NCBI GenBank assembly: GCA_947627065.1
Contig: CANQUN010000009.1
Span: forward strand, 1 to 48,732
Reading direction: 5' to 3'
Length of the DNA stretch: 48,732 bases
Source: an uncultured Clostridia bacterium
GTDB lineage: Bacteria; Bacillota; Clostridia; Christensenellales; Borkfalkiaceae
The notes below the pieces were generated by a model, which saw nothing but the letters and a program-made list of their open reading frames with translations, was not told the DNA's origin and searched no databases. A program made the position numbers and the translations under genes. Shown here piece after piece: positions 41,341-48,732 of this stretch. How positions within the stretch are numbered: the stretch's first letter is position 1; the number at the start of each line of letters is the position of its first letter.

Positions 41341-41500
41341 ATGTCGAAAAGACCGAAAGGGCGTGGCTGCTTGCCCTACGCTTTCATTTTTTGTCTGCGG
41401 GTTGTTGAATGTAAGAATGGCCGAAAGGGCGTGGCGGCCCGGTCTCCCCTTCCTTTTTTATTAACGGGTTATCAAATGCAAGAATGCTCGAAAGGCCCCC
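41328..41500. repeat. Three tandem units of about 67 bp before the tRNA cluster
   Basis: Units start with CGGGTT at about 41330, 41398 and 41466. Each has a CGGGTT-(A/G)T start, then an AATG or ATATG stretch, then CGAAAGG. Units 1 and 2 share CGAAAGGGCGTGGC and end in hairpin plus T-run (ATTTTTTG, CTTTTTTA); unit 3 is cut short and ends in CCCAAAA/TTTTGGG. The spacing is 69 and 66 bp. The gap 41248-41641 holds no clear gene. Confidence 0.75.
41342..41348. promoter_or_regulatory. Spo0A-box-like TGTCGAA
   Basis: A single perfect TGTCGAA (consensus TGNCGAA) about 95 bp before spoIIAA; a poorer AGTCGAT is at 41302-41308. spoIIA is a direct Spo0A target in known spore formers. Short motif, so chance occurrence is quite possible. 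Confidence 0.4.
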
Positions 41501-41558
41501 AAAACATAACTTTTGGGACACTAAAAATAAAAAATTTGCAAAAGTGGCCTAAAAACAC

Positions 41559-41587
41559 TTGCAATATTTCGTGAATTCTGTTATATT
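41559..41587 (+). promoter_or_regulatory. Promoter of the tRNA cluster
   Basis: TTGCAA (41559-41564), a 17-bp spacer and TATATT (41582-41587), about 50 bp before the first tRNA. Confidence 0.72.
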
Positions 41588-41641
41588 ATATAAGCGTTGT
41601 GATTGCGCCGTGCAAAACGGCTTGGCACAAAACCGATAAGT

Positions 41642-41717
41642 CGGGGTGTAGCGCAGTTGGTAGCGCACGTGGTTTGGGACCATGGGGTCGGGAGTTCGAG
41701 TCTCTTCACCCCGACCA
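41642..41717 (+). tRNA. tRNA-Pro (UGG)
   Basis: Full cloverleaf: acceptor CGGGGTG/CACCCCG, D arm AGCGCAGTTGGTAGCGCA, anticodon TGG in TTTGGGA, T arm GGTTCGAG-like (AGTTCGAGT), discriminator A and encoded CCA. Confidence 0.95.
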
Positions 41718-41732
41718 AAAACGATTTTGTGA

Positions 41733-41809
41733 GGGCCTTTAGCTCAGTTGGTCAGAGCGGTCGGCTCATAACCGATTGGTCCGCGGTTCGAGTCCGTGAA
41801 GGCCCACCA
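41733..41809 (+). tRNA. tRNA-Met (CAU)
   Basis: Acceptor GGGCCTT/AAGGCCC, D arm AGCTCAGTTGGTCAGAGC, anticodon CAT in CTCATAA, T arm GGTTCGAGTCC, encoded CCA. The acceptor stem pairs fully at 1-72, so it looks like the elongator form; a lysidine-modified Ile form cannot be ruled out by eye. Confidence 0.9.
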
Positions 41810-41819
41810 ATATTTATAT

Positions 41820-41896
41820 GGCCTGGTAGTTCAGCTGGTTAGAACGCTAGCCTGTCACGCTAGAGGTCGAGGGTTCGAGCCCCTTCCAGGTCGCCA
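41820..41896 (+). tRNA. tRNA-Asp (GUC)
   Basis: Acceptor GGCCTGG/CCAGGTC with one G-T pair, D arm AGTTCAGCTGGTTAGAAC, anticodon GTC in CTGTCAC, T arm GGGTTCGAGCCC, discriminator G and encoded CCA. Confidence 0.95.
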
Positions 41897-41922
41897 TTAC
41901 TCCCCCTACACGGGGTGTAGAT

Positions 41923-41998
41923 GCCTCGGTAGCTCAGTAGGTAGAGCAGGGGACTGAAAATCCCCGTGTCGGTGGTTCGATTCCGCCCCGAGGCACCA
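41923..41998 (+). tRNA. tRNA-Phe (GAA)
   Basis: Acceptor GCCTCGG/CCGAGGC, D arm AGCTCAGTAGGTAGAGC, anticodon GAA in CTGAAAA, T arm GGTTCGATTCC, discriminator A and encoded CCA. It is the likely ligand of the pheST T-box in this window. Confidence 0.95.
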
Positions 41999-42017
41999 TT
42001 TTTATCCCCCCCCACAC

Positions 42018-42093
42018 GCTGGCGTAGCTCAATAGGCAGAGCAGCTGATTTGTAATCAGCAGGTTGAGGGTTCGATTCCATTCGCCAGCTCCA
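42018..42093 (+). tRNA. tRNA-Thr (UGU)
   Basis: Acceptor GCTGGCG/CGCCAGC, D arm AGCTCAATAGGCAGAGC, anticodon TGT in TTTGTAA, T arm GGTTCGATTCC, discriminator T and encoded CCA. Confidence 0.95.
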
Positions 42094-42102
42094 ATTCAAT
42101 AC

Positions 42103-42187
42103 GGAGAGGTTCCCGAGCGGCCAAAGGGAACAGACTGTAAATCTGTCGTCACTGACTTCGGTGGTTCGAATCCACCTCTCTCCACCA
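42103..42187 (+). tRNA. tRNA-Tyr (GUA), long variable arm
   Basis: Acceptor GGAGAGG/TCTCTCC with one G-T pair, anticodon GTA in CTGTAAA, a long variable arm (class II form, GTCACTGACTTC), T arm GGTGGTTCGAATCCACC, discriminator A and encoded CCA. Confidence 0.95.
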
Positions 42188-42190
42188 CGG

Positions 42191-42229
42191 AAAATCCAAA
42201 ACAAACCCTCGGGTGCGTTTTGGATTTTT
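42191..42229 (+). terminator. Intrinsic terminator of the tRNA cluster
   Basis: AAAATCCAAAAC (42191-42202) pairs with GTTTTGGATTTT (42217-42228) and the T-run is part of the right arm. It begins 4 bp after the last tRNA. Confidence 0.88.
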
Positions 42230-42257
42230 CGTTATCATTCGTTTTCAGGTGAAAAAC

Positions 42258-43091
42258 ATGATTCCGACAATCGTGATACTTGTTGCAGTATTAGTTGTTT
42301 CTTTGACAATATTTTTATTTTTACGCGAGAGACAATATAAAATATTCGTCGAGAGAAACAGTGAGTGCCTGAGGGAATTGAGGAAGATAAATTCCGACTT
42401 TTCCTTTTTACCGTGCAGAAACTGCAATCAGGCGTACACTTATGACAGTGAAAACAATTACGAATCTGTCAGTTGTGAGGACTTTTTGATTTATCAACTG
42501 CAATATCAGGCACGGCAGATAACCGAACAGATCAACAACGCAAGACGCAACAAAACCGAATACAATAAATATAAACACAAAGTCAAAACATTGCGGCTCG
42601 GCGTTTATTCCGCTCCGACGCAGAAACTGAAACCCGAAAAACTGCTGAAAATCGAAAAAGCAATATGCAAAAAAGAAAAACTCCCCTCTCCCACAACAAG
42701 TTTTTCAGTAACCGTAACGCTGTATCGTTGCGGAAGGAACAAAACGGTTTATGATTCAAAAAGAGAAACTTTTCCCGAAGAAAAAATTTTAATATTGATA
42801 AAAAGGCTGAATAACAAGAGCGGCGGTTTCTATCGGGACAGAGAGATATGGGACGCCCTCTGCCGCGTTGAAAGAGGAAAAGTGTCAAACAGAATGCGTT
42901 TTTCCATTTACGAACGCGACGGATACCGCTGCCGTAATTGCGGAATTTCAGGAAATTACGCCAATCTTGAGATAGACCACATTATTCCGATTTCCAAGGG
43001 AGGAAAGAGTTCCTACGATAATTTGCAGACACTCTGTCATAATTGCAACGTTGAAAAAGGCAGCAGTCTCCCGAATGAAAGGCGGTTTTGA
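42258..43091 (+). CDS. Membrane-anchored HNH endonuclease-like protein
   Basis: A 277-residue protein, start MIPTIVILVAVLV (SD AGGTGA), with one N-terminal helix (about 2-22), a Lys-rich middle and a C-terminal HNH/zinc-finger domain: YRCRNCG, IDHIIPISKGG, NLQTLCHNCNVEKG. A second cysteine pair (CRNC) follows the helix at about 52. Most HNH nucleases are soluble; an anchor would place it at the membrane, a role for which I know no example with certainty. It looks richer in A+T than neighbours and starts 29 bp after the tRNA terminator with no promoter seen. Confidence 0.8.
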   Translation: MIPTIVILVAVLVVSLTIFLFLRERQYKIFVERNSECLRELRKINSDFSFLPCRNCNQAYTYDSENNYESVSCEDFLIYQLQYQARQITEQINNARRNKTEYNKYKHKVKTLRLGVYSAPTQKLKPEKLLKIEKAICKKEKLPSPTTSFSVTVTLYRCGRNKTVYDSKRETFPEEKILILIKRLNNKSGGFYRDREIWDALCRVERGKVSNRMRFSIYERDGYRCRNCGISGNYANLEIDHIIPISKGGKSSYDNLQTLCHNCNVEKGSSLPNERRF

Positions 43092-43213
43092 TTGCTTGGC
43101 AAAATGTAAATGGCTACATTTAGGCAAACCCCTCTCCTTCCGCAAGTGTTTGCCAAAAGCAAAACGGGAAGCGAACGACGGACAGATGTTGATATAGAAA
43201 AAATCCACATACA

Positions 43214-43243
43214 AAAACAGGCGCCGGGTGGGGCGCCTGTTTT
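43214..43243. terminator. Bidirectional terminator between the HNH gene and fhs
   Basis: AAAACAGGCGCC (43214-43225) pairs with GGCGCCTGTTTT (43232-43243), a 12-bp perfect stem with T-runs in both directions. It serves the HNH gene (plus) and fhs (minus). A second small dyad TTTTACGT/ACGTAAAA follows at 43240-43258. The stretch 43092-43213 shows nothing else. Confidence 0.88.
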
Positions 43244-43270
43244 ACGTTAGACGTAAAAAGTGTTAAAATT

Positions 43271-44935
43271 TCAGAAAAGACCTGTGATTTTGCCGTTGTC
43301 GTCAACGTCTATTTTTTCGGCGGCTGGGACTTTGGGAAGCCCGGGCATAGTCATGATATCTCCCGTGAGAACAACCAGAAATCCCGCGCCCGCGCACACT
43401 TTTACGTTTTTGACGGTTACCTTAAAACCGACGGGAGCGCCGAGTTTTGCAGGGTCGTCGGAAAAACTGTATTGGGTTTTTGCGATACACACGGGCAGTT
43501 TGCCGAAGCCGAGTTGTGTGAGTTTTGCAATCTGCTTTTCGGCAGCCGAAGCGTAGACCGCCCCCTCTCCTCCGTAAATTTTTGTAACCAACTTTTCTAT
43601 CTTGTCCTTTATCGAATCGTCATCGGAGTAGGCAAATTCAAACGCGGACGGCTGTCCGCACAGCGCGACGACCTCTTTGGCAAGGGCCGTTCCGCCGACG
43701 CCGCCCTCCGCCCAGACGGTGGAGAGCACGACGTTTACGCCGAGTTGCTTGCATTTTGAGATGATGAGGTTGATCTCGGCATCCGTATCGGTGGGGAATC
43801 TGTTGACCGCCACGACGCTTGGCAGACCGTAGACGTTTTTGATGTTGGAAACGTGGCGGAGAAGGTTGGGAATGCCCGCTTCCAAAGCGGCGAGATTTTC
43901 GCCGTTAAGTTCATTTTTCGGCATTCCGCCGTGCATTTTGAGCGCACGGACGGTTGCCACGATGACGACGGCAGAAGGCACGAGACCCGCGTATCTGCAC
44001 TTTATGTCAAGGAATTTTTCCGCACCGAGGTCGGCGCCGAATCCCGCTTCCGTAACGACGTAATCGCCGAGTTTAAGCGCGAGTTTGGTGGCCGCAACGC
44101 TGTTGCAGCCGTGGGCAATGTTGGCAAACGGGCCGCCGTGGACGAGCGCGGGCGTACCTTCAAGCGTCTGCACGAGGTTGGGGTTGAGCGCGTCCTTGAG
44201 CAGGGCGGCCATTGCCCCCTGCGCCTTGAGATCGCCCGCCGTGACGGGCATATCCGCGTAACTGTAGCCGATGATTATGCGGGATAAACGCTCTTTAAGT
44301 TCCTTTATCGATGAAGAAAGGCACAGAACGGCCATTATTTCGGAGGCGACGGTTATGTCAAACCCGTCCTCGCGTGGCGTTCCGTTGGCCGTTCCGCCAA
44401 GGCCGTCGACGATGAATCTGAGTTGACGGTCGTTCATGTCCACGCAGCGCTTCCACGTAATCCTGCGCGGGTCTATGCCGAGGGCGTTGCCCTGCTGAAT
44501 ATGGTTGTCTATCATGGCGGCAAGCAGGTTGTTGGCGGCCCCGATGGCGTGAAAATCTCCCGTAAAATGGAGATTTATGTCCTCCATGGGTATCACCTGC
44601 GCCCAGCCTCCGCCCGCCGCTCCGCCCTTTACGCCGAACACGGGTCCGAGGGAAGGTTCTCTCAAGGCGACGATGGCGTTTTTGCCAATCCTGCGCAAAC
44701 CGTCCGCAAGGCCTATCGTCGTGGTCGTCTTGCCCTCTCCCGCGGGAGTGGGCGTGATGGCCGTGACCAAGATGAGCTTGCCGTTCTTGCCGCCCGCGCG
44801 GTTCATGATGCCAAGGTCTATTTTTGCCTTGTCCCTGCCGTAAGGAATCAGGAACTCATCGGGTATCCCCGCGGCCGCTGCGATTTCGGTTATTTTCTTC
44901 GGTTTTACCGACTGGGCTATTTCTATATCGGTCAT
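43271..44935 (-). CDS. fhs: Formate-tetrahydrofolate ligase
   Basis: A 554-residue ATP-dependent enzyme that makes 10-formyl-THF from formate, feeding purine synthesis. The P-loop is [16 protein letters not shown], and [39 protein letters not shown] is the family signature. The C-terminal part ends [17 protein letters not shown] as usual. SD AGGAGA; it follows purL by 73 bp, consistent with one transcript. folD at the other window end acts next in the same pathway. Confidence 0.97.
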   Translation of the reverse strand: MTDIEIAQSVKPKKITEIAAAAGIPDEFLIPYGRDKAKIDLGIMNRAGGKNGKLILVTAITPTPAGEGKTTTTIGLADGLRRIGKNAIVALREPSLGPVFGVKGGAAGGGWAQVIPMEDINLHFTGDFHAIGAANNLLAAMIDNHIQQGNALGIDPRRITWKRCVDMNDRQLRFIVDGLGGTANGTPREDGFDITVASEIMAVLCLSSSIKELKERLSRIIIGYSYADMPVTAGDLKAQGAMAALLKDALNPNLVQTLEGTPALVHGGPFANIAHGCNSVAATKLALKLGDYVVTEAGFGADLGAEKFLDIKCRYAGLVPSAVVIVATVRALKMHGGMPKNELNGENLAALEAGIPNLLRHVSNIKNVYGLPSVVAVNRFPTDTDAEINLIISKCKQLGVNVVLSTVWAEGGVGGTALAKEVVALCGQPSAFEFAYSDDDSIKDKIEKLVTKIYGGEGAVYASAAEKQIAKLTQLGFGKLPVCIAKTQYSFSDDPAKLGAPVGFKVTVKNVKVCAGAGFLVVLTGDIMTMPGLPKVPAAEKIDVDDNGKITGLF

Positions 44936-45008
44936 TTCTTTCTCCTGTTTGATTTTATTCAGCCTGCTCCCCGCTTGACTTGCGGTGAACAGTGTTTATC
45001 TGCAATAG

Positions 45009-48000
45009 TTATCTGTAATATTCGACGAGGGAGTCAAAGAGTTTCATGTCGTAATTCCCCTCTACGTTTTTGTAAAGGCCCTTGCCCACCCTTTCGGAAT
45101 GCCCCATCTTTCCGAGCACCCTGCCGTCGGGAGACAATATTCCCTCGACTGCGGCGGCCGAACCGTTGGGGTTAAAACGTATATCCATGGAAGGATTGCC
45201 TTGCTCATCGACGTACTGCGTGGCTATCTGCCCGTTGGCGGCAAGGCTGTGTAGCGTGGCGCTGTCGGCGACAAACCGCCCTTCTCCGTGGGATATCGGT
45301 ACGGATATTATATCACCTACGTTCAATTTAGTCAACCACGGCGACTTGACGGAAGCGATTCGCGTGCGGACGATGCACGACTGGTGCCTGCCTATCGTGT
45401 TGTAAGTCAGCGTGGGACAATTTTCCGTAGCCGCTGGGAGAATCTTGCCGTAAGGCACGAGACCGAGTTTGATAAGAGCCTGAAAGCCGTTGCAGATGCC
45501 GAGCATAAGCCCGTCTCTGTTGCCGAGTAACTCGTGCACGGCGTCCGCAATGCGGGCGTTACGGAAGAATGCGGTTATGAACTTGCCCGAGCCGTCGGGT
45601 TCGTCCCCGCCAGAAAAGCCCCCGGGTATGAATATCGCCTGCGATTCGGCGACTTTTGCGGCAAAAGCGCGGACGGATTGGTCTATATCCGAAGAATTTC
45701 TGTTTTTTATAACGAATATCTCCGCGTGCGCCCCCGCCCTCTCCACGGCTCTCGCGCTGTCGTATTCGCAGTTGGTCCCCGGGAAAACGGGAATGAGGAC
45801 GGACGGAACGGCAGAGCCCGTGCGCGGTTTAGTCGGAACACGCTCGTTGCAGACGTATTTTTCCGGTTTTTCGGCCGTATCGGGGGTTTTTAGCGGGTAG
45901 ACGCTCTCGAGCGTCCCCTCGTAAACCGAAACGAGCCGTTCAAGCGCAACGCGCTCTTTCCCCAGCGTGATACACCCTTCTTTTTGGGTGTAACCGATAC
46001 GCTCGCCGTCGGTAACGTCGGGGTCGGTTTCTATTATAAACGCCCCGAATTCGTGCGAAAAAAGGGCTTTTTCGTCGATTCCGTCCGCAAAAGCGAACCC
46101 GATTCCGTTGCCAATGCACATCTTCATGACGGCGTCGGCAACGCCCGCGGCAGGCGTGTAGCAGGCGTGAACCTTCCCCTTTTCGATGAGCGCCGACAAA
46201 GCGTTGAAATTCTCCTTGAGACTTTGCGTTTCGGGCAAACCTGCGGCGTCCGTGCGGGTGCGCAGGATTCTCACCTGTCTGTCCGCTTTTTTGAACTCTC
46301 CCGACACTATTCTGCCGATTGACGTCGTTGTAACCGCAAATGAGACGAGCGTGGGCGGAACATCCATGTTTTCAAACGTTCCGCTCATGGAGTCCTTTCC
46401 GCCTATCGCGGCGATTCCCAAATCCTTCTGCGCACGGAAGGCGCCGAGCAGAGCGGCGAAAGGTTTGCCCCATCTTTCGGGGTCGTGCATGGGCTTTGGG
46501 AAATATTCCTGAAAAGAGAGGTAGACGTCCTTGAACCGTGCGCCGACGGCAATGAGTTTTGACACGCTTTCCACCACGGCGAGATATGCGCCGCGGAAGG
46601 GGTCCTTTTGGGAAATTTGCGGATTGTATCCCCACGCCATTACCGAACAGGTATCGGTGTCCCCGCGCTCGACGGGAATCTTGTGAACCATGGCCTGTAT
46701 GGGCGTTAGCATATTCTTTCCGCCGAAGGGCATGAGGACGGTGCCCGCCCCGATTGTCGAATCGAAGGCCTCGGCAAGTCCGCGCTGAGAACAGCCGCCG
46801 AGAGACGACGCAAGGCGGGTGATGTCCTCGGTGAAGTTTCCGCTGCCCTCGGTGTGGATATCTTCAAGATCCGCAACGCGGACGTCGGCGTGTTTGACCG
46901 CGCCGTTTGAATTGAGAAAATCTCTTGAAATATCTACGATTTTTTCACCGTTCCACATCATTGTGAGACGGCTGTCGGCGGTAACGGAAGCAACCCTTGT
47001 CGCCTCGAGATTTTCCTGCGAAGCCAAGGCAATGAACGCTTCGGCGTCCTCATCTGCCACGACTACGGCCATCCTCTCCTGAGATTCGCTTATCGCAAGT
47101 TCGGTTCCGTCAAGCCCCTCGTACTTTTTGGGTACGGCGTTGAGGTCTATGCAAAGTCCGTCCGCAAGTTCCCCTATCGCCACGGCAACGCCGCCCGCGC
47201 CGAAGTCGTTGCACCTTTTTATGAGCAGCGACGCCTTGGGGTTTCTGAAAAGGCGCTGCAGTTTCCTCTCCTCGGGGGCGTTTCCTTTCTGAACTTCCGC
47301 GCCGCACGTTTCTATGGAGTTTACGGTGTGGGATCTTGAAGAACCGGTGGCTCCGCCGCAACCGTCTCTGCCCGTTCTTCCGCCGAGCAGGATGACCGCG
47401 TCGCCGGGGGCGGGACTTTCTCTCCTCACGTTGCGAACGGGTGCAGCCGCTATCACCGCGCCTATCTCCATCCTCTTTGCCGTGTAACCGCTATGGTAAA
47501 GTTCGTTGACCATTCCCGTGGCAATTCCTATCTGGTTGCCGTAAGAACTGTATCCGCGGGCGGCTGACGTTACTATTTTGCGTTGGGGAAGTTTGCCACG
47601 CGCGGTGTCCTTTACGGGAGTGAGCGGATTGCCCGCACCCGTCAGCCGCATGGCCGCATACACGTAAGCGCGGCCCGACAGCGGGTCTCTTATCGCCCCG
47701 CCGATGCACGTTGCGGCACCGCCGAAGGGTTCTATCTCGGTTGGATGATTGTGTGTTTCGTTTTTGAAAAGAAGGAGATAGTCTTCTTCCTTTCCGTCAA
47801 TATCTACCTTTATCTTGACCGTACAGGCGTTTATTTCATCCGAAACGTCAAGGCCGTCAAGCGCACCTTTTGCCCTGAGATACTTGGCGGCAATCGTTGC
47901 CATGTCCATGAGGCAAACGGGTTTGGCGTCGTTGAGTTCGTCCCTCGTTTTCAGGTAATCGCGGTAGGTTTGGGCAACGAGCGGCGGGGCGATTTCCACG

Positions 48001-48701
48001 CTGTCGATATTAGTCAAAAACGTCGTGTGCCTGCAGTGATCCGACCAATAGGTGTCGATGACCTTAAGTTCGGTAAGGGTCGGCTCCCTCATTTCTCTCC
48101 TGAAGTAATCCATGCAGACCGCAAGGTCGTCCAAATCCATGGCGAGGTTGTATTTTTTCAGAAATTCCCTCGCTTTTTCATCGTTCATCGAGGAAAAACC
48201 GCAGAGCGTTTCGATTTTTTCGGGAACGGGATATTCTGCCGTGAGCGTTTGGGGCAGGCCGAACTCCGCCTCTCTGCTGTCCACGGGGTTGATTACATAT
48301 TTCTTGATTGCGGAAAATTGAGAATCCGATATGTTTCCGCCGATCGCGTAGATCTTTGCGGTCTTTACGACGGGCGCGGACTGCGGGCTTATCATCCTGA
48401 TGCACTGCATGGCGCTGTCCGCCCGCTGGTCGAACTGCCCGGGCAGATACTCCACGGCAAAGACGCGCTCTCCCTCTCTGACGGACAGTTCTCTGTAAAC
48501 GTCGTCGACCTGAGGTTCGGAGAACACCGAGCCGACTATCCTGTCCATCAGCGCGCCGTCCACGTTCTCCACGTCGTAACGGTTGATTATCCGCACGCCC
48601 GTAATCTCGGGGATACCGAGAAAAGAGACGAGTTCGTCGCGCAGAGAATCCGCTTCCCGAGACATGGAAAATTTCTTTTCAACATAGATTCTGCGTACCA
48701 T
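45009..48701 (-). CDS. purL: Phosphoribosylformylglycinamidine synthase, single chain (PurL with PurQ domain)
   Basis: A 1230-residue large-type FGAM synthase, fourth step of purine synthesis. It joins an N-terminal domain, two AIR synthase-like halves (DYLLLFKNETHNHPTEIEPFGGAAT, then FGGKNMLTPIQAMVHKIP) and a C-terminal class I glutaminase: FPGTNCEYDSARAVERAGA, catalytic Cys in LGICNGFQALIKLGL and His in SHGEGRF. This single-chain form is known in Clostridia and Proteobacteria, in contrast to the split PurS/PurL/PurQ of Bacillus. SD AGGATAT. Its promoter lies beyond the window. Confidence 0.96.
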   Translation of the reverse strand: MVRRIYVEKKFSMSREADSLRDELVSFLGIPEITGVRIINRYDVENVDGALMDRIVGSVFSEPQVDDVYRELSVREGERVFAVEYLPGQFDQRADSAMQCIRMISPQSAPVVKTAKIYAIGGNISDSQFSAIKKYVINPVDSREAEFGLPQTLTAEYPVPEKIETLCGFSSMNDEKAREFLKKYNLAMDLDDLAVCMDYFRREMREPTLTELKVIDTYWSDHCRHTTFLTNIDSVEIAPPLVAQTYRDYLKTRDELNDAKPVCLMDMATIAAKYLRAKGALDGLDVSDEINACTVKIKVDIDGKEEDYLLLFKNETHNHPTEIEPFGGAATCIGGAIRDPLSGRAYVYAAMRLTGAGNPLTPVKDTARGKLPQRKIVTSAARGYSSYGNQIGIATGMVNELYHSGYTAKRMEIGAVIAAAPVRNVRRESPAPGDAVILLGGRTGRDGCGGATGSSRSHTVNSIETCGAEVQKGNAPEERKLQRLFRNPKASLLIKRCNDFGAGGVAVAIGELADGLCIDLNAVPKKYEGLDGTELAISESQERMAVVVADEDAEAFIALASQENLEATRVASVTADSRLTMMWNGEKIVDISRDFLNSNGAVKHADVRVADLEDIHTEGSGNFTEDITRLASSLGGCSQRGLAEAFDSTIGAGTVLMPFGGKNMLTPIQAMVHKIPVERGDTDTCSVMAWGYNPQISQKDPFRGAYLAVVESVSKLIAVGARFKDVYLSFQEYFPKPMHDPERWGKPFAALLGAFRAQKDLGIAAIGGKDSMSGTFENMDVPPTLVSFAVTTTSIGRIVSGEFKKADRQVRILRTRTDAAGLPETQSLKENFNALSALIEKGKVHACYTPAAGVADAVMKMCIGNGIGFAFADGIDEKALFSHEFGAFIIETDPDVTDGERIGYTQKEGCITLGKERVALERLVSVYEGTLESVYPLKTPDTAEKPEKYVCNERVPTKPRTGSAVPSVLIPVFPGTNCEYDSARAVERAGAHAEIFVIKNRNSSDIDQSVRAFAAKVAESQAIFIPGGFSGGDEPDGSGKFITAFFRNARIADAVHELLGNRDGLMLGICNGFQALIKLGLVPYGKILPAATENCPTLTYNTIGRHQSCIVRTRIASVKSPWLTKLNVGDIISVPISHGEGRFVADSATLHSLAANGQIATQYVDEQGNPSMDIRFNPNGSAAAVEGILSPDGRVLGKMGHSERVGKGLYKNVEGNYDMKLFDSLVEYYR

Positions 48702-48732
48702 AAAATATCCTGAAATTTATTGTTTTATAAGG

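Noticed and set aside
41248-41345. A sigma-H promoter for spoIIA
   Set aside because: I searched the minus strand for AGGA(T/A)(T/A)T and GAAT at fitting spacing and found no convincing pair; only the Spo0A-like box is listed.
41328-41500. The three repeat units as a CRISPR array
   Set aside because: Units are imperfect, 66-69 bp in period, without constant repeats separated by unique spacers, and no cas gene is nearby.

Overview
The window reads as a chromosomal segment of an anaerobic, endospore-forming Bacillota, most likely class Clostridia, with roughly 50% G+C. The evidence is a complete spoIIIA operon, the spoIIA (sigma-F) operon, spoVACDE and yunB; an IspH fused to ribosomal protein S1, an arrangement typical of Clostridia; a T-box in front of pheST; and a biotin-dependent sodium-pump decarboxylase cluster. 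Nearly all genes lie on the minus strand. The exceptions are typA plus a kinase (8.7-11.6 kb) and a tRNA cluster plus an HNH nuclease gene (41.6-43.1 kb). I see no insertion sequence, prophage, rRNA or CRISPR array.

Layout from left to right. 1-1009: folD (cut by the window edge), nusB and an Asp23-family gene. 1103-5716: spoIIIAA to spoIIIAH, read right to left behind a good sigma-E promoter candidate. 6083-8520: a GNAT acetyltransferase and an ABC exporter. 8521-8690: two divergent sigma-A promoters. 8691-11625: typA and an APH-fold kinase. 12128-17004: an rRNA methyltransferase, a small unknown gene, the ispH-S1 fusion, plsC and cmk. 17156-23898: an operon with a carboxyltransferase of the acyl-CoA type, a small OadG-type membrane subunit, a biotin carrier, OadB, OadA, SurE and a flavoprotein. 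24339-28709: a GNAT-like protein, a 46-residue small protein, a zinc-ribbon membrane protein, thiI, its cysteine desulfurase partner and a membrane protein. 28803-36793: mutS2, a U32 protein, pheT and pheS behind a promoter and T-box. 37085-41247: yunB, spoVAE, spoVAD, spoVAC, sigF, spoIIAB and spoIIAA. 41642-42187: six tRNA genes (Pro, Met, Asp, Phe, Thr, Tyr) with promoter and terminator. 42258-43091: a membrane-anchored HNH protein. 43271-48701: fhs and single-chain purL.

The genes form several working sets. The spoIIA, spoIIIA, spoVA and yunB genes cover forespore sigma-F activation, the mother-cell/forespore channel, dipicolinate uptake and a late sporulation function. FolD, Fhs and PurL belong to folate one-carbon and purine metabolism. 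ThiI and its desulfurase make 4-thiouridine in tRNA. The carboxyltransferase/biotin cluster should couple decarboxylation or transcarboxylation to sodium export.

The most unusual signals are: (i) the pump cluster carries two different carboxyltransferase subunits but one biotin carrier, and one of the two has altered active-site motifs; (ii) at least five intergenic regions hold short, locus-specific tandem repeats built around a CGGG or GGGTT core, two of which take in the end of a gene, and one set before the tRNA cluster contains terminator-like hairpins; (iii) there are two unlisted small ORFs with ribosome binding sites; and (iv) a membrane-anchored HNH protein sits directly behind a tRNA terminator. 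All assignments come from reading motifs and layout by eye; no database search was run.
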